Below, piece after piece: positions 33,548 to 37,807 of a stretch of 37,807 nucleotides of DNA. This DNA comes from a virus. The position numbers were made by a program, and so were the translations under genes. Positions within the stretch are counted from its first letter, which is position 1; each line of letters begins with the position of its first letter. The notes below the pieces were generated by a model. The model did no database searches. It was not told the DNA's origin and saw only the letters and a program-made list of their open reading frames with translations. The stretch is from positions 1 to 37,807 of the IMG/VR virus record IMGVR_UViG_3300024264_000084; one strand, written 5' to 3'.

Positions 33548-33622
33548 TTATTCCCCTATTAACTCTTCTATTAAAAATGCTAGTAACCCTAGCAACCCTA
33601 GTATGCTAAACAATGTAAACAT
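33548..33622 (-). CDS. 24-aa hydrophobic microprotein
   Basis: MFTLFSILGLLGLLAFLIEE ends at ELIGE: one membrane helix with an acidic C-terminus. GGAG is 8 bases before the ATG, and it is packed between two other ORFs with 2-base gaps or overlaps. Small size lowers confidence. Confidence 0.5.
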   Translation of the reverse strand: MFTLFSILGLLGLLAFLIEELIGE

Positions 33623-33623
33623 A

Positions 33624-33779
33624 TTAATTACTCCTTTTAATAACTTTGTCATAGATACTTAATTCGTATCCTAGTTTAAATAAATCTTTTTCAATAAATA
33701 CTTTTGCCATACTCCATTCACTATCACTACATAACATTCTTGTGTTATTAACTTCTTGTTGCAATTTATTTATATTCAT
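33624..33779 (-). CDS. 51-aa protein, unknown
   Basis: MNINKLQQEVNNTRMLCSDS ... VIKRSN, helical. AAGGGGTAATTAAT precedes the ATG and resembles the AAGGGGTATAA sites of the 34527-35607 cassette. No family recognised. Confidence 0.6.
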   Translation of the reverse strand: MNINKLQQEVNNTRMLCSDSEWSMAKVFIEKDLFKLGYELSIYDKVIKRSN

Positions 33780-33791
33780 ATTAATTACCCC

Positions 33792-33968
33792 TTAAAAGTT
33801 ATCGTTAATATAATGAACAGAATTATTAATAATTTCTGTATCATCTAATTTATCTACATTAAACCATGTTAAAAATTTACTTCTAAAAGTGTTATCCTCT
33901 AGCAGTAATGAAAAATCAACATAAGTTAATCCTTCTATACTATTTAAAATCTTATCTACTCTTTTCAT
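33792..33968 (-). CDS. 58-aa protein, first gene of the leftward early operon
   Basis: MKRVDKILNSIEGLTYVDFS... begins about 37 bases after the predicted start of the major leftward promoter, with AAGGATAACAAA as ribosome binding site. A first-expressed gene often interacts with the host; no family recognised. Confidence 0.62.
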   Translation of the reverse strand: MKRVDKILNSIEGLTYVDFSLLLEDNTFRSKFLTWFNVDKLDDTEIINNSVHYINDNF

Positions 33969-33986
33969 TTTGTTATCCTTTATCTT

Positions 33987-34002
33987 GTTAATAAAATTTA
34001 AC
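33987..34002. promoter_or_regulatory. 16-bp palindrome GTTAA-N6-TTAAC (copy 2)
   Basis: GTTAATAAAATTTAAC begins about 3 bases after the predicted start of the main leftward transcript, so it could be a repressor site or a 5' mRNA stem. Confidence 0.55.
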
Positions 34003-34011
34003 TACAATGTC

Positions 34012-34041
34012 ATTAGAACATACGTTAAATAAGCTTGTCAA
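34012..34041 (-). promoter_or_regulatory. Major leftward early promoter
   Basis: On the - strand, TTGACA (34041-34036), an 18-base spacer and TCTAAT (34017-34012), with start near 34005. It reads into the operon beginning at 33968. Its -35 lies in CTTGTCAATA (34034-34043), the inverted copy of TATTGACAAG at 34106-34115 that carries the divergent rightward -35. Confidence 0.75.
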
Positions 34042-34059
34042 TACTTATTTTGCTATCAG

Positions 34060-34078
34060 TGATTTAAATTACTTATCA
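34060..34078. promoter_or_regulatory. 19-bp operator between divergent promoters
   Basis: TGATTTAAATTACTTATCA, identical in all 19 positions to 36012-36030 and similar to both sites at 30631-30671. An outer AGTGAT/ATCACT palindrome surrounds it. It sits between the leftward (34012-34041) and rightward (34108-34136) promoters, where one bound protein could affect both. Confidence 0.65.
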
Positions 34079-34107
34079 CTCTTTTATAAATATCTACTTT
34101 CTAGCTA

Positions 34108-34136
34108 TTGACAAGTAACTTATTTTCTGATAAAAT
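34108..34136 (+). promoter_or_regulatory. Rightward consensus promoter into gene-free region
   Basis: TTGACA (34108-34113), 17 bases, TAAAAT (34131-34136), with start near 34143. No ORF follows on the + strand before the terminator at 34427-34451, so the transcript would be a noncoding RNA of about 308 nt. Confidence 0.7.
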
Positions 34137-34169
34137 CGTTTACATTGTTTTTGTTTTTGTGTGTATACA

Positions 34170-34198
34170 GTCAATCGTAGCCTCTAGCGAAGATTGAC
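34170..34198 (+). other. Hairpin-forming, relatively GC-rich segment in gene-free control region
   Basis: GTCAATC (34170-34176) and GATTGAC (34192-34198) make a perfect 7-bp stem around a 15-base interior. TAGCGA occurs at 34185 and 34203. The block stands out from very AT-rich surroundings, so it could be a structured RNA part or a protein site. The rest of 34200-34345 is AT-rich without ORFs. Confidence 0.5.
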
Positions 34199-34258
34199 GA
34201 AGTAGCGACAACTTAACATATTAACAATTTTATCAAGACTGATTAACCGAAAGCTAAT

Positions 34259-34282
34259 AATTATATATTTAAAAATATAATT
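34259..34282. repeat. 24-bp AT palindrome, one mismatch
   Basis: Arms AATTATATATTT and AAAAATATAATT are reverse complements except for one position. It could be an easily melted element or protein site, perhaps part of a replication origin, but no iterons or DnaA boxes were found to support that. Confidence 0.4.
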
Positions 34283-34347
34283 AAACTTCAAAACAAAGTT
34301 ATCAATATTTAGTAATTAATAATCTTTTATATATTCTTATTCTTAAC

Positions 34348-34376
34348 TTGATTATTGATTCTTATTAGTGTATAAT
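34348..34376 (+). promoter_or_regulatory. Rightward PR'-like promoter
   Basis: TTGATT (34348-34353), a 17-base spacer and a perfect TATAAT (34371-34376), with start near 34383. A -10-like GATAATTATAT lies within the first 20 transcribed bases, where lambda-type late promoters carry a sigma-dependent pause needed for Q loading. The terminator follows within 70 bases. Confidence 0.72.
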
Positions 34377-34382
34377 CAGTGC

Positions 34383-34451
34383 TTATGGGGATAATTATAT
34401 CCTGAAGATATGTAAGGATTTATTTTAAGGCTCTGTATGAGTCTTTTTTTT
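34383..34451 (+). ncRNA. Short leader RNA (about 69 nt) from promoter to terminator
   Basis: A transcript bounded by the consensus promoter above and the terminator at its end; no ribosome binding site plus ORF inside (only ATG-TAA and a 6-codon ATG...TGA). TATCC can pair with upstream GGATA, or ATCCT with downstream AGGAT, so two folds are possible. It resembles lambda 6S RNA in arrangement. The 5' end is predicted, not mapped. Confidence 0.55.
34427..34451 (+). terminator. Rho-independent terminator, rightward (tR'-like)
   Basis: AAGGCTC-TGTAT-GAGTCTT stem (one G-U) followed by a run of T to 34451. A textbook intrinsic terminator right after the short leader. Confidence 0.85.
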
Positions 34452-34478
34452 ATTGTAAGGTTAGGTATTAATAGACGT

Positions 34479-34508
34479 AAAAAAACCCCGTATCGGATGA
34501 TTACGGGG
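34479..34508 (-). terminator. Rho-independent terminator of the leftward 34527-35925 cassette
   Basis: CCCCGTA (34486-34492) and TACGGGG (34502-34508) form a 7-bp stem. Leftward it is followed by seven T. It lies 19 bases past the last gene of the cassette. Confidence 0.88.
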
Positions 34509-34526
34509 CTTTAATTTTTAGATATT

Positions 34527-34814
34527 TTAGATATTTATTAATTCTTTATGTAAATGATAAGGCTTTAATTTACTTTCATTATATTTTAAATACTTTTCAA
34601 AATCATATTGCTTATTATATTTACAAGCCCATGATAATGAATATTTAAATTTACATTCAAATTTATATTTTATCCTTTGATAGTATTTTAAAAGATTTTC
34701 ATTTTCTTTTATAATGGCATTAATTAAAAAATCATTACTTGGATATTTTGAATATCTATTTAAATCAGTTTCTAAGCTATTTACTAATTCTTTTAATTGT
34801 TTATATGTTCTCAT
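34527..34814 (-). CDS. 95-aa Lys/Tyr-rich protein, AT-rich cassette
   Basis: MRTYKQLKELVNSLETDLNR... is helical and basic with many Tyr/Lys (CKFKYSLSWACKYNKQYDFE). AAAAGGGGTTAATA precedes the ATG, which overlaps the previous gene by 14 bases. Codon use is far more AT-biased than in the structural genes. No family recognised. Confidence 0.6.
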   Translation of the reverse strand: MRTYKQLKELVNSLETDLNRYSKYPSNDFLINAIIKENENLLKYYQRIKYKFECKFKYSLSWACKYNKQYDFEKYLKYNESKLKPYHLHKELINI

Positions 34815-35115
34815 TATTAACCCCTTTTAAATAGTTTTTAACATTTTCTAATGTATTAAAATCTAATGAATCATTAGATATTTTTCCATTTTCTGAGATT
34901 GATTTTATAACATAAGAATCTTTTTTAATGTTATCAAACATATCAGAAAATTTATATGTATGAGTAATTAAATATTTAACCTTTGTTATTTTGTGAGTTA
35001 ATAGTTTATAACTAATATCATTAAAGAATTTTTTATTGTCTCTACTAAAATAACTTGATATTGCATTTAAAGAGCCGTTATTAATTCTTTTTAAGTCTTG
35101 TATTGTATTAATCAT
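34801..35115 (-). CDS. 104-aa protein, AT-rich cassette, unknown
   Basis: MINTIQDLKRINNGSLNAIS... is helical, rich in Asn/Lys/Ile/Ser. Its ribosome binding site AAGGGGTATAAAA is nearly the same as those of its cassette neighbours. No family recognised. Confidence 0.6.
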   Translation of the reverse strand: MINTIQDLKRINNGSLNAISSYFSRDNKKFFNDISYKLLTHKITKVKYLITHTYKFSDMFDNIKKDSYVIKSISENGKISNDSLDFNTLENVKNYLKGVNNENI

Positions 35116-35126
35116 TTTTATACCCC

Positions 35127-35399
35127 TTATAAGATTGAATTGATTTTTTTAGAAAGTTTTTTATTATCCATGCTATTTAATATATCTTTTATTAGATATT
35201 TTCTAGCAGTAGAAGTAATACTGAGTAATTCTTTTTTTTCATTATGGTCTTGCAATATTTCAAAACATTCTTCTTTTTGAGTTTCAGAGCCAAAATTAGA
35301 AGTTATTAACATTGCATTTTCAGAATGTAGATTATTATCAGTATTATTTTTTATTTGCTTTAATAAATTTTCTATATAACTATTTTCTCTAATATACAT
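35127..35399 (-). CDS. 90-aa protein, AT-rich cassette, unknown
   Basis: MYIRENSYIENLLKQIKNNT ... ILNSMDNKKLSKKINSIL, helical. AAGGGGTATAAA directly precedes the ATG. The LITSNFGSETQKEECFEILQ centre is unfamiliar. No domain recognised. Confidence 0.6.
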   Translation of the reverse strand: MYIRENSYIENLLKQIKNNTDNNLHSENAMLITSNFGSETQKEECFEILQDHNEKKELLSITSTARKYLIKDILNSMDNKKLSKKINSIL

Positions 35400-35409
35400 T
35401 TTATACCCC

Positions 35410-35607
35410 TTATTTATTGATTAATGTAAAAAAGTTATCATATATCTTTTTAATGTCTGATTCTGGCAAATTAAAAACACTTGATAAAGCATTTATATCA
35501 GAATCATTATAAGAAAAAGATTTATTTAATTGTTCATTAGTTTGAACAATACAATCTAAAATAGTATTTAATTTTAATTCTGTTTGATTTGATTTAAATT
35601 TAATCAT
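35410..35607 (-). CDS. 65-aa protein, AT-rich cassette, unknown
   Basis: Start placed at MIKFKSNQTELKLNTILDCI because AAAGGGGTATAAA lies just upstream; the longer ORF from 35649 begins inside a 16-bp palindrome and has no ribosome binding site. Helical, with NLPESDIKKIYDNFFTLINK at the end. No family recognised. Confidence 0.6.
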   Translation of the reverse strand: MIKFKSNQTELKLNTILDCIVQTNEQLNKSFSYNDSDINALSSVFNLPESDIKKIYDNFFTLINK

Positions 35608-35631
35608 TTTATACCCCTTTAAAAGTTTAAT

Positions 35632-35647
35632 GTTAAAAGATTTTAAC
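35632..35647. promoter_or_regulatory. 16-bp perfect palindrome (copy 3)
   Basis: GTTAAAAGATTTTAAC has perfect 7-bp arms. A leftward promoter candidate lies just upstream: TTGATT (35689-35684), 16 bases, TGTAAT (35667-35662), start near 35655, so the palindrome covers about +8 to +23. Confidence 0.6.
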
Positions 35648-35764
35648 ACTATTTAACATTTATTACAATGTTATTAAAATGATAATCAAGATAATAAAAC
35701 TCTTTAATATCAAGTAATTAATAATTAATAGGATTTATAAAGCTAATATTAAAAATTAATTTCA

Positions 35765-35791
35765 AAAGGCTCTATATTATATAAAGCCTTT
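35765..35791 (-). terminator. Hairpin after the 40-aa gene
   Basis: AAAGGCT and AGCCTTT form a 7-bp stem with a 13-base loop, 12 bases past the stop of the 35803-35925 gene. The leftward T-tract is weak, so it may only partly terminate. The stretch 35650-35802 otherwise holds only the promoter candidate noted above. Confidence 0.5.
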
Positions 35792-35802
35792 CAAGATTAA
35801 AT

Positions 35803-35925
35803 TTATACTTTGACGTTATAAACTGCATAAGATATTAATATTAAATATGTAAGCATGATTGATTCTAATATTTCATATTTATACTTATCATCAAACTCTT
35901 TTATTTTAGTAATTAATCTATCCAT
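35803..35925 (-). CDS. 40-aa single-TM protein
   Basis: MDRLITKIKEFDDKYKYEIL then a hydrophobic ESIMLTYLILISYAVYNV segment. AAGGATTTTAAA is a good ribosome binding site. First gene of the leftward cassette, with the palindrome at 35953 just upstream. Function unknown. Confidence 0.6.
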   Translation of the reverse strand: MDRLITKIKEFDDKYKYEILESIMLTYLILISYAVYNVKV

Positions 35926-35952
35926 TTTAAAATCCTTATAAAGTTAATAAGT

Positions 35953-36003
35953 GTTAAATGTATTTAACATAAACAATAATAAACAATATAAATATAAATG
36001 CAA
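35953..36003 (-). promoter_or_regulatory. Leftward promoter candidate with 16-bp palindrome at start (copy 4)
   Basis: On the - strand, TTGCAT (36003-35998), 16 bases, TATTAT (35981-35976), start near 35969. The perfect palindrome GTTAAATGTATTTAAC at 35953-35968 begins right at the predicted start, as in the copy at 33987. Confidence 0.5.
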
Positions 36004-36011
36004 TACTTTAT

Positions 36012-36039
36012 TGATTTAAATTACTTATCAATAAATAAT
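36012..36039 (+). promoter_or_regulatory. Operator-covered promoter of the small terminase gene
   Basis: TTGATT (36011-36016), 17 bases, AATAAT (36034-36039). The 19-bp operator TGATTTAAATTACTTATCA at 36012-36030 covers the -35 and most of the spacer, a classic repressor position. Identical operator at 34060. Confidence 0.6.
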
Positions 36040-36089
36040 AAACAATAAGTAATAAACATAATAAATAATATTAGTAATATAAAAACAAT

Positions 36090-36542
36090 ATGAATAAAGA
36101 TAATAAAACAATAGATATAAATAATAATAATAATATTAATATGTCATTAGAAACAGAAACAAAAGATAAAGAAGTAAATACGAATGAGAATCATTCTCAA
36201 AAGAGGAAAAGAGGAAGACCGCCCTATCTTGTTACTAGCGACTCCCGAAATCAAGTCTATAATTTATCTATAGTAGGAACTAGGTATGAAGATATCGCAT
36301 TAGTGCTTGGTATATCAGATGACACATTAACAAAGTATTATAAGTCAGAGCTAGAGAAAGGTCGCATAGAAGCTAACGCTGCTGTTGCTGGGACATTATT
36401 TGAGAAAGCAAAGCAAGGCGATACTAGCAGTATGATATTCTGGTTAAAGACAAGAGCACAGTGGAGTGAAAAAAATACCACAGAATTAACTGGAGAAGGG
36501 GGTGCACCCATTAATATAAAAGTAATTACAGGAATAGAATGA
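36090..36542 (+). CDS. terS: Terminase small subunit
   Basis: 150 aa. After a low-complexity Asn-rich start, KRKRGRPPYLVTSDSRNQVY, then YEDIALVLGISDDTLTKYYK, is the helix-turn-helix DNA-recognition domain. EKGRIEANAAVAGTLFEKAK and QGDTSSMIFWLKTRAQWSEK form the typical small-terminase core and C-terminal signature. It recognises phage DNA to start packaging. It is the first late gene; its promoter carries a 19-bp operator. The N-terminal NNNNNIN tract lies in a tandem AAT-rich stretch. Confidence 0.88.
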   Translation: MNKDNKTIDINNNNNINMSLETETKDKEVNTNENHSQKRKRGRPPYLVTSDSRNQVYNLSIVGTRYEDIALVLGISDDTLTKYYKSELEKGRIEANAAVAGTLFEKAKQGDTSSMIFWLKTRAQWSEKNTTELTGEGGAPINIKVITGIE

Positions 36543-36577
36543 AAAAACATAAACTCAAATTTTTTGCGGGATAAAAA

Positions 36578-37807
36578 ATGGCAAATTCTTATAACCCTGC
36601 CACTGGTACTATAGGAAGTGATGGTAATTTTACCTCCTATGATAGGGGTGATTATGACCCTACTACTTATAGTGAAGCTAATGGTATTAACTTTGATAAT
36701 GATGGAATGACTCCTGATAAAGAATTTGTAAATCCATATCTAGGAGGACCAGAACTAATAGAATTAGCTCCTCATTTATCTTCTATTCATAGAGCTCCCG
36801 TTTACACAAATGAATGGGGAGGTATGGATGATTTTTCCTATTTTACTACAACAGATACATCAGCTCCTCTAGGAGGGACTTATAGTCTTTTAAGTAATAC
36901 GGGTGCGAATGCGGATGCTCCTATTACTTACGACTTTCTCAACCACATGCCAGACACTTGGGATAGAACGGCAGGTCTGAGTGCAGCAGGAGACTATATA
37001 GGAGGGAGAGGACCTTTCGGATTAGACGCTTCAGACGCAAGATATATGGAAGATTACCGAAACACGTTAAATATGGTAGCAGACCAAACTGCAAGTCGTG
37101 CCTTCCAAAGAAAGTATAATGATGATATGGCGAAAAGGTTAGGGAATTATGAATATGGAACAGCATATGCCCTAGACAGCAGTTCACCTAACTATGGACA
37201 AGACCCAATACCTTTGCTAGGTGAGTGGGTTCATAGAGACCCTACTAACACTAGTTACGCAGATAGAAACACACCGAGAGCAGTAATAGAATGGGATGAA
37301 GGAATGGGACCAGATTACGAATATTCAGAACAAAATTATTCAGGATATGATGGGAATCGTTTTACTACAACAGACGAAAATGGTAGTCTTATCCTTAACG
37401 ATTATGCAAATGGTGGAGTACCCGCTGAAAGAGCAGGGACAGATTTTAATTCAGGCAACAGATTTAAGAAAATTACTACGATACCCTATGTTCCCGATAG
37501 AATAAACCCAGCAGTCCATCCAGAGTATATTAATCGTCATGGCGTAGCAACCAAATGGGAAAGTGGTTACGACCCTAATGATACTATTAATGCTAATCGG
37601 AATACTGATGCTGATGGTAAAAGCAATGAGTATAATGATAACTGGTATCAAGGTGATGGTGATGGCAATTATAATTTCAATCAAGGACAAGGACAAGGTC
37701 AATGGGATTATTATCAAGGACAAGGGGACTATTATCAAGGGGATTACTATCAAGGACAAGGACAAGGTCAAGGGCAAGGTAACAATGGTTACAATCCTAG
37801 CTATGGC
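36578..37807 (+). CDS. Q/G/Y-rich low-complexity protein, N-terminal part (continues at 1)
   Basis: Starts MANSYNPATGTIGSDGNFTS and stays open to the window edge; across the circular join it continues at base 1 and ends at 378, about 487 aa in all. Residues 1-340 are Asp/Asn/Gly/Tyr-rich with motifs such as RGDYDPTTYSE and YTNEWGGMDDF. From about residue 360 it becomes repeats of QG, DYYQG and QGQGQGQ, a prion-like composition. No domain is recognised. The ribosome binding site is weak (GCGGGATAAAAA). Between the terminase genes it could be a packaging or head protein, but that is inferred only from position. Confidence 0.8.
   Translation, partial: MANSYNPATGTIGSDGNFTSYDRGDYDPTTYSEANGINFDNDGMTPDKEFVNPYLGGPELIELAPHLSSIHRAPVYTNEWGGMDDFSYFTTTDTSAPLGGTYSLLSNTGANADAPITYDFLNHMPDTWDRTAGLSAAGDYIGGRGPFGLDASDARYMEDYRNTLNMVADQTASRAFQRKYNDDMAKRLGNYEYGTAYALDSSSPNYGQDPIPLLGEWVHRDPTNTSYADRNTPRAVIEWDEGMGPDYEYSEQNYSGYDGNRFTTTDENGSLILNDYANGGVPAERAGTDFNSGNRFKKITTIPYVPDRINPAVHPEYINRHGVATKWESGYDPNDTINANRNTDADGKSNEYNDNWYQGDGDGNYNFNQGQGQGQWDYYQGQGDYYQGDYYQGQGQGQGQGNNGYNPSYG
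37664..37807. repeat. Terminal repeat, right copy
   Basis: Repeats bases 1-150 with one CAAGGA unit fewer (two against three). It marks the overlap of the circular molecule and lies inside the Q/G/Y-rich gene. Confidence 0.9.

Noticed and set aside
33845-33860. TTATCTACA as a DnaA box / origin
   Set aside because: A single near-match inside a gene with no partners or iterons; not enough to call an origin.
34141-34230. Possible tRNA or phage attachment site in the GC-richer block
   Set aside because: No cloverleaf, T-loop or CCA-like end can be folded from it, and no integrase gene exists in the window.
34385-34405. Six-codon ATG...TGA frame within the leader RNA
   Set aside because: No Shine-Dalgarno sequence and trivial length; the region is better explained as a noncoding leader.
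36539-36574. Eleven-codon ORF (MKKHKLKFFAG) overlapping the terS stop
   Set aside because: It overlaps as ATGA, but is too short to support without translation data; it may only aid coupling to the next gene.

Overview
The window is a complete or near-complete genome of a tailed double-stranded DNA phage. It is AT-rich and dense in short overlapping genes. Head and tail genes lie on the + strand and replication/regulation genes on the - strand. Its last 144 bases repeat its first 150 (one 6-base unit differs) and one reading frame runs straight across the join, so the molecule is circular or circularly permuted, about 37.66 kb unique. No integrase or CI-like repressor was recognised, which suggests a lytic lifestyle. 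A portal, neck adaptor and tail-hub set of P22-like sizes suggests a podovirus, combined with a DUF5309-type capsid protein common in marine phages. The strongest host clue is a phage-borne pqqA, which suggests a PQQ-making Gram-negative host, perhaps a marine methylotroph (inference).

Late region (+, 36090 through the join to 25660): small terminase; a Q/G/Y-rich protein of about 487 aa spanning the join; two tiny ORFs; endonuclease VII; large terminase; portal; scaffold; major capsid, followed by a UUCG-loop hairpin; neck adaptor; tail and fibre genes including a 1655-aa fibre with YTKAEID and YadA-head repeats; collar-domain protein; P22 gp10-like hub; internal/ejection proteins including one of 1036 aa; and a tiny membrane protein that could be a holin. 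I recognise no endolysin.

Early/middle region (-, 33968 down to 25666): many microproteins, a Cro-like regulator, a CHC2 zinc-finger primase fragment, a RecA/DnaB-fold helicase, a DUF1071 annealing protein, a YqaJ exonuclease, an SSB-like protein, a secreted small protein, a DUF3310 protein, two paralogous zinc ribbons, nuclease-like proteins and a Q-like antiterminator. Inside this leftward block, one + strand gene (28203-28274) encodes a 23-aa PqqA, the peptide precursor of the cofactor PQQ. It has its own -10 box, Shine-Dalgarno sequence and adjacent hairpin.

Control region (34000-34510 and around): divergent sigma70-type promoters surround a 19-bp operator. That operator recurs identically at the small terminase promoter and twice, in variant form, at 30631-30671. 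A second, 16-bp palindrome (GTTAA-N6-TTAAC) lies at or near the putative starts of four leftward transcripts. A consensus rightward promoter makes a roughly 69-nt leader that ends at a canonical terminator, an arrangement like lambda PR'-tR' that fits the Q-like gene. Right of this lies a very AT-rich leftward cassette of five unrecognised small genes, four of which have near-identical ribosome binding sites.
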